Of a stretch of DNA of 64,000 nt, positions 35,102 through 45,214 are shown one piece after another. The notes under the pieces are model-generated. The model was given only the letters and a program-made list of their open reading frames with translations, was not told the DNA's origin and did no database searches. Source of the DNA: Phytophthora quininea (lineage: Eukaryota; Oomycota; Peronosporomycetes; Peronosporales; Peronosporaceae); contig JAAVTG010000583.1 in the NCBI GenBank assembly GCA_011947345.1, forward strand, positions 62,001-126,000, written 5' to 3'. Within the stretch, counting starts at the first letter, position 1. Each line of letters starts with the position of its first letter. The translations under genes and the position numbers were made by a program.

Positions 35102-38100
35102 ATGTTCGACGGTAGCTTCAAGTCGAGTCGCAAGGTCAACCTAAGTGGGAGAAAGAAACCCACCACGGGCTACAGCGCCCACCTGGCTGCCCTTACCCCC
35201 AGTAGCATAGCGCCGGGCTCCAAGCAGGAGCTGATGCTGCAAAACCGACTGGCCCGAGAGGAGAGACAGTTACTCAAACAACGCAACGCCGCCAGCACCC
35301 GGATCCAGGCGCTCTACAGGAGAGTGAGCCAAGCAGAGCAGGCCAGAGCCAAAGTGTTTGCAGATCTGGAGCAGAAACTGACCCACGTGGTGCTCTCGGG
35401 GACTTTCAGAACAGTCCGCTGGCTGTTTCTAAACTGCAGTTTTTCCTACGGCAATTTCTATTTGCCCAGCCCAAGCAAGTGCAGATTTCTAACGATAAGA
35501 AGGACAGAATACGCAAAGTGCAGGACTATTTGGTGTTTATGCTGCTGGTGAGCAGTCTGAAGGGCACTGCAGAGACCAATACCAACTTTTGTTGGCTGAA
35601 AAGGACGATGGGTGGGTCTATCAAGTGACGAGAGTGCTGGAGCTGGCGCTACAAGTTCTGGTAAAGGACGAACTATCGACCGCTGCAGCGAACGCTGCGA
35701 TTGCGATGAACCCATACTTGTTGCTGCTGGATACATTCACGAACGAAGCAAAATACCCGGTGGAAGCACAAACAACTCGCAAGAAAGTGTTGTATCATCT
35801 AGGTGTGACTGCTCAATACGGGACTTTTGATGCTGTGAGCGCGTGTATCGTTCAGCAAGCGAGAGAAAATGTGTCCCGAGTTGAGAACGACCGCTTGGTG
35901 CAGGTGGTCGCTACTGCTGCGGCCCAGACGCTTCGTCTGGCGGTTCTTAGTCAACATAGTCGAGTTGATACCATTTATCGACAGTTTGCGAGGAAGATTT
36001 TACTAACGCCGTCGTCAGTGAACTCGTCAATAACTAGCTATGTGGTAAATGTGACGCTATCGGGCGAGACCCAGAACCAAGTCCATCTATGGGCTTCCAT
36101 AGTCCGACATCTTACTGGAGAACACACGACTCTCATGTGGCATGAACGGGCTGGCGCCGTAGGAAACATCGTGGAGTTGACGATGCTTTGCTCTTTCGGC
36201 AAGGAGCTGGTGGAAGTTGTTCCTAGTGCCTTGTCATCTTTGATGTCGTCGTCGTTGGTGCAGTGGGCATTCCATGTGAAGAACCAGGGCGATACATCAG
36301 CCATAGACGAAGATTATGACATGGATGAAAATCCTGCAGTTCCAATCATTGCTCCGACCTATTTGACAGTCAAAAGTGTCAAGTCGGAGGAGGAGGAGAA
36401 GTGTGGAATGTTTGCATTAGGAAAAGATGCAACCATTGTTCAGACGCAGTGGCAAAAGTTGTGTCACTCGAGTTTTAGTGCGCGGTGTCTTAACGTTCTC
36501 CTTCACATCCAACCGCGCCCAGGAGACAACCCTGTCTCTCAGTTTTGCCATGTATTGGCAGTGATATTGCTCTCCGCTGGGAGACCTTACGTGCTGAGTG
36601 TGGCACCAAGCTTTACGAACTCACCACCTACAGTGTTTGCTTTGTTGGGTACAATGACTGTCGAGCAGTTTGCTAGCGGCGGCACGACTTCCCTTCGAGA
36701 CGCCAGTTTAATCAACAGCATGTGGCAATGGATCAAACCGCGAGTCCAAAACATCGCTGCCATTCGCCGTTCCGCTGACCCCCTCTCCACAGCCCCGCTT
36801 CGGTATACAGCACCTCAGCTGCAAGAACTCTTGGTATTCAATGTCGTATACAGTCACATGCTGCTGGGCCTTGATGATGAGGCTTTTACGGCGGATGGCC
36901 CCTCGATTTGCCTGAAGTGGAAGCAGTGGCGACATTCTTGAAGCAGTTCATCTACGACACGTGCTGGACAATCACCAGCAGTAACACGCTTCTCATTGGG
37001 GAGATGGATGAAGGTGAGCTTGCATTATTCTCTGCCGTTGTTTCGTCTGTGAAGCTGTTCAACCAGCTCTACGACCGCGACTGTCGGCGGCACTTTATGC
37101 CGGACGGGTCGTGGTTGTGGCCATCGATGCCTGTGGTCAAAGAGACTGTGGATCTTGAGTCCATGAAAGAGGACGGTAACCACGACGCGCATGCGATCTA
37201 TATGCTGATGAACGGAAAGGCCTCAACTCCACACGCACGTGTGGCGTTGATCCTAGTAACCATCCCACAGGTTCTGTCCTTTAACGACCGCGTCCAGCTT
37301 TTCCAAAAGCTCTTGGCAGACGAAAAGACACAGCTGGGTGGCATCCGTGACGAGTTTTCACGCGCTTTACAAGTGCGCATCAAGCGGGACGAAATTGTTG
37401 GTAACAGCTTCGATTTCTTTCAAGAAGTGTGCGATAAAATGTCCCCGGAGCACTAAAATCTCGTATCAAAGTGACGTTCATCAACGAACAGGGTCTTGAA
37501 GAAGCGGGTATCGATGGTGGCGGTGTGTTCAAAGAATACGTGGACACGTTGACGAAAAACGCCTTCTCTCCAGAGTATGGTTTCTTCTTAGCAACAGATC
37601 AGCAACTTTTATACCCAAACCCAGGTGCGCGATACATCGTGGATACCCGAAATGAGGCGTTAGATCGATACCGTTTCCTTGGACGCGTCTTAGCGAAGGC
37701 TGTCTACGAAAACATCTTGGTAGAGCCACAGTTTGCAGCCTTCTTCTTGAACAAACTGCTGGGTAAGTTCAACTACATTGATGATCTGCACTCGCTTGAC
37801 CCGGAGCTGTACAAGTCGCTCATGCGGCTCAAGCATTACGACGGTAATGTGGAAAATTTGGCGCTAACTTTTAGCGTTGATGAGATGGAGTTTGGCGAGG
37901 TGGTCACGCGAAATCTCGTGCCTGATGGCGCCGAGATCCCCGTCACGAACGAGAACAGGATCCGGTACATCCACGTGATGGCCAACTACAAGCTCAATAG
38001 ACTGTCGTCTATGGAAAGCGCCGCATTCCTTAAAGGCTTCCGGGACTTAATCCCTGGTACTTGGATCCAAATGTTTTCCCCGCTGAGCTTCAGATGCTCA

Positions 38101-38468
38101 TCGGGGGCACAGCCACGAACATCGACGTCGACGACTGGGAACATAGCACTCTTTATGGCGGCGGGTATCATCCGTCGCAGCGCATTATCCAGTGGTTCTG
38201 GGAGATTGTTAAAGAAGACTTTACGCCAGAGGACCGCGCGGCGCTACTCAAGTTCATCACAAGCTGCTCTCGACAGCCGCTGCTTGGCTTCTCGCAATTG
38301 TACCCGGAGATCTGCATCACTCAAGTGCGCGTGGATGATGACGATCGACTGCCATCCAGCGCAACTTGCATGAACCTCCTCAAACTGCCCACGTATTCCA
38401 ATAAAGAAGCGATGCGCAAGAAGCTGCTGTACGCCATTAGATCGAATGCTGGCTTCGATCTCTCATAA
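35102..38468 (+). CDS. HECT-type E3 ubiquitin ligase, UBE3C/UPL6-like
   Basis: MFDGSFKSSRKVNLSGRKK matches the start typical of UBE3C-class ligases, followed by an IQ-like basic helix (STRIQALYRRVSQAEQ). A helical middle region leads to a C-terminal HECT domain (about 37,200-38,468) with GIDGGGVFKEYV, RFLGRVLAKAVYENI and the catalytic Cys in PSSATCMNLLKLPTYS, which accepts ubiquitin from E2. The protein ends GFDLS and is about 1,120 residues, normal for the family. Frameshifts occur near 35,405, 35,540, 36,930, 37,455 and 38,075. All domains are conserved across them, which favours sequencing error. It lies alone between the arms of inverted repeat I, divergent from the left protease gene. 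Confidence 0.9.
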
Positions 38469-38653
38469 ATGCAGTTATCAATACAAGTAAACGATAAATT
38501 CTATCGCCATGGCATTAACTGGGCAGCATGCGGGATCGAAGCTGGACAACGTAATGTTGCCGTTGCAAAATTGGTTATGGACTGTGCGGTCGCAGAATGA
38601 CCCTCACTCAAAGATTTGATCCGTGCAACAAGTCCGGCATATCTGAGAAGGCA

Positions 38654-40636
38654 ATGGTGGCGAGCTACGGAACGGAGACTGATGGTACGCGGTCCTTTGC
38701 TGAGTAAGTCGCAACGCTGGAATTGAGGACGTGGTGTCTGTGTCAGAGTTTGCTCGCGAAGAAGACGCATTTACAGGCCGTCCAATCGTCCCCGCAACCT
38801 GTGGGGAGCGATGGTGCTAGCTGCAGTGCTGGGGGTGGCTATCATGAGCTACATTGCTACTGTGCAGCACTCCTTGTCCACTCAGAAAGAAATGATAGCC
38901 AACATGCAGCAGCAGATGTAAGCGAGTGTCATGTTCGATAGCTTGGACGTCAATTAACTTGTCGAGTTGTAATACAGCGATATGATGCATGCAGCTCTCC
39001 GCGTCAGTGATGATACGACTTGGGAGAGCAAGAAATTGTTCAAGAAGGCGAAGAAGTTCCCGACCAGGTTTGCTGTAGACGCAGTCACCCCACTGAAAAC
39101 CCAGGACGAGAGAGGAACCTGCTGGGACTTTGCTACGGTCGGTGTCTTAGAAAATAGCTACCGTCAGCAAGGGATTCGCCATGGCTGGTTGAAGGAAGAC
39201 GAGTATATGGCCATCTCAGAACAAGCGTATGGAGCAGAGGTGCTGAGGCTGTGCGCTGGTCCTCCTGGCTCGCCTCAGCAAGTGGCGTGTTTGATCCCTG
39301 GCAATGGCATTTGGAAGAACACTACGGAAGGCGGAGATGCCTCGTTGCTCATGTACCTGATGAATGGCCTCAAGGACAACATTTACCCGCACTCGATCTG
39401 CCCATACTACCCCGACGACGGCGATGACACAGTGTGTCCAGCGTTGACGCCGACAAAGCGCAACACGAACCCTCTCGCATTCTCGATGAAGAAGACGGAG
39501 ACTTTGATGAACGAAGTCTCGATCAAACGCGCGATGCTAGAGCATCGTCGGGCCATGTCGTTAACGACTGCCATGCCTTACATTACCCACTACTACCCCT
39601 GCATTGGCGACCTCGCTGGTGAAGAGCCCTGCAATCCGGCGTCAACGACATGTACATTGTGTCCTCCGGAACTATCGATGACAACGTGTTGTATCCCGAT
39701 TCATTACGGAGAGAACTACAACATGGGCGGCGAGTACATTACCAGCCACGTGATGACTATGGAAGGAGGCCATGTCATGACACTCGTCGGCTACAACGAC
39801 CTCTTCCGAACCAAACAGGGATACACCGGAGGCTTCATCCTCAAGAACTCGTGGTTCGACGGCATTCACCCTGCTCTGGGACCCATGCACGCTCGAGGCA
39901 GTCACAGTCTCAAGTACTGGCTGCAGGAGATCACGGAATGGGAAGAAGCGAGCATGTGTCCCAACAGCTACGACCCCGAGAACTGGTACCAGTGCGGCAA
40001 CACGGCCGAGGTGATCGATGCCAGACGCCACGGCAACGGCGACCCCGGACTGAGCATTCCTCTGCCGATCAAGCGCACAAAGACTGTTGCTGGAGGGGTG
40101 GAGTCGTGTCTGTCCGAGGAGACGAAGCTGTACGCGAAGGTGAATCTGCAGCCGCTGCATTTGCGCTGCACAGACTCGGACTTTTGCGTCGTGAGCGACG
40201 ACTACACGTACTTCGTGCGCAACTCGACGTCGTGGGAGACCGCATGCTGCGGATGTGTTTGTTCGAGTACGATACGGCCACGACCAGCTCGACGGAGCTG
40301 TGTCTGCCGCCCATGCTGCCTCAGAAGATCGCGTATGTGCTGCAACCGGTGGCCGAGGAGGTGCTGGAGAACGACCCGGACGTCTGCGGCTTCTACTTCT
40401 ACCCGTACGAGGTGCTGCAGCAGTACAAGAGCCAATTCGGCAACTTTTACGTGAACAATTTCGAGATCGAGTGGCACGCGCAGTCGTACGCGGCCAACAA
40501 GGCGCTGTTCCCGGACCTGGACTACAGCGACGTGGAGAAGTCGACGCGCAAGCAGAACCAGTACGAGTTCCTGGGCCCGTTCCCGTTCGCTCGCATCGTG
40601 GACGAGAAGGACTTGCCGAGTGTGGCCGAGTTGTAG
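38654..40636 (+). CDS. Membrane-anchored papain-like cysteine protease (right copy)
   Basis: Same family and architecture as the left copy, mirrored. Exon 1 ends with a membrane segment (AVLGVAIMSYIATVQHSL). An intron at 38,918-38,977 (60 bp, GTAAGC...ACAG) follows; exon 2 starts IDMMHAALRVSD. Active Cys in GTCWDFATVGV, His in GGHVMTLVGY, Asn in LKNSWF. The N-terminal half differs clearly from the left copy; from 39,777 on it is nearly identical. Frameshifts: one in exon 1 near 38,775 (the start of exon 1 is uncertain) and one near 40,225 (between YFVRN and GDRMLRM), shared with the left copy. Convergent with the Cys-rich gene at 40,798, stops about 160 bp apart. Confidence 0.75.
38918..38977 (+). 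other. Intron of right protease gene
   Basis: Donor GTAAGC, acceptor TACAG; 60 bp, the same place as in the left copy. It joins MQQQ to IDMMHAA in frame. Confidence 0.7.
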
Positions 40637-41597
40637 ATACCCACGCCGTTCAGGCCAGCGGTGGATGAGGAAGTGCAAGCGTGAAACAGAACGATAAACG
40701 AGAGGCATCGTGTTTGCTGTGTGTGTTTCGATTGATAATTAGCTTTGAATGTTGGTTCATCTATGGTGAAGCTGATGGCAGATTGGCAGATTGCTTCCTA
40801 GGCGTACATGCACTGGTTGTACGAGCAGGTGAAGCCGGGGTCGCAGCCGTCCTGGAAGAAGCCGGTGGCGGGGTTGAAGCACTCGCCGTCGAAGCTCGGG
40901 CCACGGCACTCGTTGGTGCCGTTCTCGCAGTAGTTGCCGGCGGAGCACATAAGGTAGCAGACGACGTTCGAGTTGGTGGTGGCTTCGGTCGGGGCGGATG
41001 TGAGCGCGACCACCTGGCACACGCTGTTGGTGCACTGGAATCCGTCGTCGCAGCCGTCCTGGAAGACGCCGGCCACTGCGTTGTAGCACTCGCCGTCGTA
41101 CGACGGTGCTCGGCACTCGTTGATGGTGCTGTCGCAGAACTCGCCGAGCACCTCGCAGTCGCCGCACCCGGCGCTGGACTCGGAGCCGGCAGTGGTGTCC
41201 ACCGCCGAATCCACGGTCGGGTCGACGTAGTCGCACTTGTTGTCGATGCAGTCGAAACCGGGGTCGCAGCCGTCCTGGTAGGCGCTGGTGGCCGGGTTGA
41301 AGCACTCGCCGACGTAGTTGGGGCCGCGGCACACGCCCGTGCTGATCTCGCAGTACTCGTCGATGCTCTCGCACGGCTGGTAGCACGCGTTGACGGCGGT
41401 CGAGTTGTCGACGGTCTGGGCCACCGTCGGGTGGATCAGACACATCTTGGTGGCGACGACGGCCGACACGACGGTGAAGAGCTTCATCTTGAGGAGGGGT
41501 GGAGTGCGTCGAAGTGCGTTCGAGAGTGACCTTGCTACTCCATTGACAGTCGATCCTTTTGCAGCCCCCAAACTCGCGTGTCAATCTTGTCCGATGC
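39777..41597 (-). repeat. Inverted repeat I, right arm (1,821 bp)
   Basis: Reverse-complement partner of 31,983-33,803, with the same length. It includes the second half of the protease gene, its frameshift near 40,225 and the whole Cys-rich gene. Only scattered substitutions were noticed. Confidence 0.85.
40798..41487 (-). CDS. Cys-rich secreted protein, three 8-Cys modules (right copy)
   Basis: 229 residues, intact, starting MKLFTVVSAVVATK at 41,487. It is the mirrored twin of the gene at 32,093, with three eight-Cys modules in the same order. The only residue difference I noticed is Glu for Asp in the first module. The whole gene lies within inverted repeat I, so the pair is either a recent duplicate or was homogenised by conversion. 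Confidence 0.82.
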   Translation of the reverse strand: MKLFTVVSAVVATKMCLIHPTVAQTVDNSTAVNACYQPCESIDEYCEISTGVCRGPNYVGECFNPATSAYQDGCDPGFDCIDNKCDYVDPTVDSAVDTTAGSESSAGCGDCEVLGEFCDSTINECRAPSYDGECYNAVAGVFQDGCDDGFQCTNSVCQVVALTSAPTEATTNSNVVCYLMCSAGNYCENGTNECRGPSFDGECFNPATGFFQDGCDPGFTCSYNQCMYA

Positions 41598-42477
41598 ACT
41601 TGTATCACTCGTGCTTCGTCCCATTCTGCCACCCTAACTAGGAAGCAACAAATGATCGATAACAACTTCCCGTTGCCTCGCTGCTCTGGATGCGCTTACG
41701 ACTCTATCCTTATGTCATTCTGATCGTTCCGGTGCGGCACCGGCGGCGGTGCCTCGAAGTTTCGCGCGCTGACAACGTGTTGTAGCAGTGTACTACAGTA
41801 CATCTGATGAAGCTGAAAGCGGCAGTGTCGGTGGCGGTGGCGTTTGGTTGGCACAGCACAAGCACAGCCATGCTGATCGGGATTACGCGCGCCCCACGGT
41901 GCCGTAATAGATAGTGTTCGGACGAGAGAACTTCAACGGTTTGCCGCAATCGAGTTCGGGAGCAATCGAAAAGCAAATCCCGCGAGCAAAATTCAGTCGC
42001 TCCAAACGTGCTTTGTCAACCACAGGACTCGCTGCCGGGAGCAATCAGCTCGCTGTCCGACCTACACTGCTGGTTTCGAATGCATCGCGACGATGGGAAC
42101 CCCGCAAGCCGTTTTGAAGTTTACGTGTCATACGCTACGCAAATGCTCCGTCGCCAGGTGGCACTAGCGTTAGAACTTGCCGCCAACCGATGTCGAGCCT
42201 CCACGGCAATTGGTGGCAACTCGACCAACAGCCCGCAGCAGACAAGTGTGGCGCTCTTGGCGCCGCAAGCCTTGAGGTTTCGTGTCACACACCTTGCGCC
42301 GTAGCTTCTGGTCGTCATCGAGATTGCCTCACATGCTTTCTCTGCAAAGACGCGTCCATGATGATGACCGATCATGCCCTGTGAACGCGGCGGACGACCA
42401 TAAACATCTCTTCAAGACCGACTTGTTTTGTCAGTCTCGAATTTGCTTTGAACCTCGCACCACCACCAACCACGACC
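41598..42477. other. Intergenic, no supported gene
   Basis: Between the right arm of inverted repeat I and the PX-domain gene. Frames are short and without recognisable motifs. AATTTGC at about 42,439 could be the promoter element of the PX gene, but this is weak. Confidence 0.4.
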
Positions 42478-43116
42478 ATGCCCCAACCAGCCTTCGTCAC
42501 CCCAGAAGACCATTCGTTCCACCTCATCCCGCGTCTTACGCGCAAGCAATCGAGCAAGGAGATCTCGGGCGAAATCAAGGCACCACCGCTCACCCCGGTC
42601 CCGGTGGAGCCGCTGCGATACTCGGCTGCCTCGGTCTCGCTGCCGTTCCTCGCCAACATCGATCGTCTCGAAATCAACGAGACTGTGGAGCGCAATGGCG
42701 TCGTCTACTACGTGCTAGAAGTGTACCAATACCACTACAACTCGCGGCTACCGACCAACATCAACAACCCGAGCAGATTCTCCGACGCGTCGGATGCAAG
42801 GGAGCCTGACTTCAAAGTGGAGCGACGCTACTCCGACTTCACTAAGCTTCGTCACCAGGTCCGAATCTGGTCTTGCCCGAACGCGCAGTTCTTGTGTCCG
42901 TACTGCAGCGAGTTCGGCCACTACATGCGCTTCCGAATGCGTCAGCCGAGACTTCTCGTCACCCTCACAAGCAACGTCGAGAAGCGCAAGGGCATCCTGG
43001 CTGACTTCATGACCGACTTTGTGGAGCTCGCGCAGAACCCGCTAAAGAACCGGATCCACCGGTGTGAAGCGCACCAACACATTCCAGCTCTGATCGAGTC
43101 CTTCCTCAAGGATTAG
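42478..43116 (+). CDS. PX-domain protein
   Basis: 212 residues from MPQPAFVTPEDHSF, intact. The PX (phox) domain spans about residues 55-212. The diagnostic phosphoinositide-binding segment is FKVERRYSDFTKLRHQV, with the conserved Arg and Tyr, and the C-terminal helices end IPALIESFLKD. An unusual CPYC pair (about residue 141) sits in the middle, in the region normally occupied by the PPxK loop, and could bind a metal or form a disulphide. PX proteins bind phosphatidylinositol 3-phosphate on endosomes; whether this one retains binding is uncertain because the PPxK loop is replaced. No second domain is visible. Confidence 0.8.
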   Translation: MPQPAFVTPEDHSFHLIPRLTRKQSSKEISGEIKAPPLTPVPVEPLRYSAASVSLPFLANIDRLEINETVERNGVVYYVLEVYQYHYNSRLPTNINNPSRFSDASDAREPDFKVERRYSDFTKLRHQVRIWSCPNAQFLCPYCSEFGHYMRFRMRQPRLLVTLTSNVEKRKGILADFMTDFVELAQNPLKNRIHRCEAHQHIPALIESFLKD

Positions 43117-43217
43117 GAAGTTGTTAGAAGCTAGCGTTGCAGTCGTAAATTATCGCGTTGAGTTATGAATCCCCTTTGGGAACAATACATTTAATGTCGT
43201 ACTTGGAAGTTGGTTGC

Positions 43218-44048
43218 TTAGCCTCGCACGCACAAGTTGTTGGCGCATGTGAATCCATCGCCGCAGCCGTTCTGGTAGTAGCCCGTGGCGGGGTTGAAGC
43301 ACTCGTCTTTGAAGGCGGGGCCACGGCAGAAGTCCTTGCCGTTCTCGCAGTACTGATTTGAATTGCTGCACTTGACGTAACAGACGTCGGGAGCGAACGT
43401 CGCTGGTGGGATCGTCGAGCACTTGTTGTTGATGCACGTGAAGCCGTCCGCACAGCCTTCCTGATACATGGCAGTGGCGGGGTTGTAGCATTCGGTGTCG
43501 TTGCGGGGTCCCCGGCAGGCGGTGGCATCGATCTCCCAGTACGTTCCCGACGGGCACGCGGTGTAGATCCCGGCGGAAGAAGTCGTCGTCGTTGTCGACG
43601 GACTCGACGTTACAACTGCAGTAGGCGCAGACGTTGCGACATATGTCGGCGGGGATGTTGTTGGTGCCTGGGTCACCGGTGTTGTTGTTGGCGCCTCAGA
43701 GATTGCGACGTATGCTGTCGTTGACACCTGGGTCACCGGCGCTGCCGTCGGTGCTTCAGTTTCGCTACCATCAACGTAGATGTCGATGAAGCACTCGCAC
43801 AGACCTTCGGTGCACTCGTAGCCATCTTCGCAACCGTATTGGAAGCTCTTGATGGTGGCGTTGAAGCACACTCCTTCGTCGACGGGGATCACACACTGGT
43901 CGATGTTGTTGGTGCAGAAGGCCGTCGTTGGGCATTTGGCGCAGTCGGTCACGCCGGTGCTGTACACAGAGATGGTCTGAGCCGTGACGAGCTGCAGTAG
44001 AGCAGTCTTGGCGATAGCAACGGAAGCGAGGACCAGGGAGAGCTTCAT
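43218..44048 (-). CDS. Cys-rich secreted protein with Thr/Pro linker
   Basis: 276 residues, intact, starting MKLSLVLASVAIAKTALLQL (signal peptide, cut near VTAQ). Three eight-Cys-type modules: the first is divergent (DCAKCPTTAFC ... GVCFNATIKSFQYGC); then a long Thr/Pro/Ala-rich linker with repeated VTQVSTTAYVA-like units, probably O-glycosylated; then two modules close to the family pattern (ECYNPATAMYQEGC and ECFNPATGYYQNGC). The second module lacks the second and third Cys spacing (ACPSGTYWEIDATAC). Head-to-head with the gene at 44,488, starts about 440 bp apart. Predicted to be extracellular; function unknown. Confidence 0.8.
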   Translation of the reverse strand: MKLSLVLASVAIAKTALLQLVTAQTISVYSTGVTDCAKCPTTAFCTNNIDQCVIPVDEGVCFNATIKSFQYGCEDGYECTEGLCECFIDIYVDGSETEAPTAAPVTQVSTTAYVAISEAPTTTPVTQAPTTSPPTYVATSAPTAVVTSSPSTTTTTSSAGIYTACPSGTYWEIDATACRGPRNDTECYNPATAMYQEGCADGFTCINNKCSTIPPATFAPDVCYVKCSNSNQYCENGKDFCRGPAFKDECFNPATGYYQNGCGDGFTCANNLCVRG

Positions 44049-44487
44049 CGTTGAGAGGTGTCGGGGCAGTTAGTGAGGTTGAGGAAGCGAATTGAGGATT
44101 GAGGCTGGGAGGTAGATGTGTCGTCGGTGTCCGTGAACGAGGAATCAATTGATATCATCGCATACTGCGCGTGCATCCTGTCCGACGCTTCCTGAATCCC
44201 GTGGTGGGATCGATCCCCAACGCGTCCGTTACCTTGCGACGTGGCGTGACCATGACTTCCAGTAGCAGCGGATAGTTCTAAGATTAACAAGGTGGTGTCC
44301 AGTAACTTTGAGAATCCCGTCGCGCGCCTTCGCTGCATGGGATCATCGAGAATTTTACGGTGGTTTCAACCACATCAACAGGACGTTGGTAGAACACCGG
44401 AACACTGGGTCGTTGCGTTGGCGAGCTGTCACCTCTTCATTCTCATTCCTCAATTCGCATCGTCGATTCCACACCACCACCGCTACC
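44049..44487. promoter_or_regulatory. Divergent promoter of two Cys-rich genes
   Basis: The 439 bp between two head-to-head secreted-protein genes. Each side has an initiator-like sequence: TCTCATTCCTCAATTC at 44,441-44,456 on the plus strand, and CCTCAATCCTCAATTCG on the minus strand at about 44,104-44,088. The shared CCTCAATTCGC core suggests common origin and perhaps co-regulation. Confidence 0.5.
44441..44456 (+). promoter_or_regulatory. Oomycete initiator-like element
   Basis: TCTCATTCCTCAATTC, a good match to the oomycete initiator, 31 bp before the ATG at 44,488. Confidence 0.55.
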
Positions 44488-44937
44488 ATGAACTTCACCA
44501 CGGTCCTCCTCGCGATCACCGCCGCTTTCGCTGCCACTACCACAGACGCAGCCCTGCGCTCGGCTACCACCACAGTCATCATCCCCGCCAAGTGCCCTTC
44601 GGGTAAATTCTGGGAGCTTGGCGCTATCGCCTGTCGCGGACCCAAGTACGCCGGGGAATGCTACAACCCCGCCACTGCCAAGTTCCAGAACGGCTGCGCG
44701 CCGGGCTTCACGTGCAGCAACAACAAGTGCGTGGTGATTCCGCCGAGGGAGTTTCCGACGGACGTTTGCTACCTCAAGTGCACCGAGTCGGACCACTACT
44801 GCGAGAACGGCACGGGATTCTGCCGCGGACCCAAGTACGTGGGCGAGTGCTTCAACCCCGCCACCGGCCACTTCCAGAACGGCTGCGCCAAAGATTACAA
44901 GTGCGCCAACAACTTGTGCGTCAAGTCCACGGCGTAA
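44488..44937 (+). CDS. Cys-rich secreted protein, two modules
   Basis: 149 residues from MNFTTVLLAITAAFAATTTDA (signal peptide), intact. It has two modules: the first lacks two of the eight cysteines (KCPSGKFWELGAIAC), as in the second module of its head-to-head neighbour. The second is complete (CYLKC ... DHYC ... ECFNPATGHFQNGC ... CANNLC). The two neighbours probably arose by inversion duplication. It ends LCVKSTA. Predicted to be extracellular; function unknown. Confidence 0.82.
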   Translation: MNFTTVLLAITAAFAATTTDAALRSATTTVIIPAKCPSGKFWELGAIACRGPKYAGECYNPATAKFQNGCAPGFTCSNNKCVVIPPREFPTDVCYLKCTESDHYCENGTGFCRGPKYVGECFNPATGHFQNGCAKDYKCANNLCVKSTA

Positions 44938-45060
44938 ATCGATCGTCGTAACCAAACTGGCACTAGCTAGTACACTACCTTGAGACTGAAGACACCACGT
45001 CAAAATACACAGATCTTTCACAGTGATAAGTTGAAGTGGTCATGCGAAAATCTGTGATTG

Positions 45061-45109
45061 TGCCCCATGGGGCACTGCGTTAGTACCCCACCCATGAGTG
45101 GGGGTACTA
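45061..45109. repeat. Palindrome and hairpin upstream of the twin-CX9C gene
   Basis: TGCCCCATGGGGCA is a perfect 14 bp palindrome at 45,061-45,074. It is followed at 45,081-45,109 by a stem-loop with TAGTACCCC pairing with GGGGTACTA. It lies about 105 bp before the ATG at 45,215. It could be a regulatory site or a remnant of a small element. Confidence 0.5.
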
Positions 45110-45214
45110 AAAGAGGGATGGTTACTATTGAAGGGGGGTACTATAACTGATCCCTGTTTTCAAACTCACGAGGGGCTAGGAAGCGCTGCGCCATTGTTAT
45201 CAGAGACCGCTACG

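Noticed and set aside
40681..41529. 282-codon plus-strand frame, mirrored at 32,051-32,899 on the minus strand
   Set aside because: Antisense to the Cys-rich genes, in both arms. Its Val/Ala/Gly-rich sequence is the complement of repeated Cys codons and has no domain.
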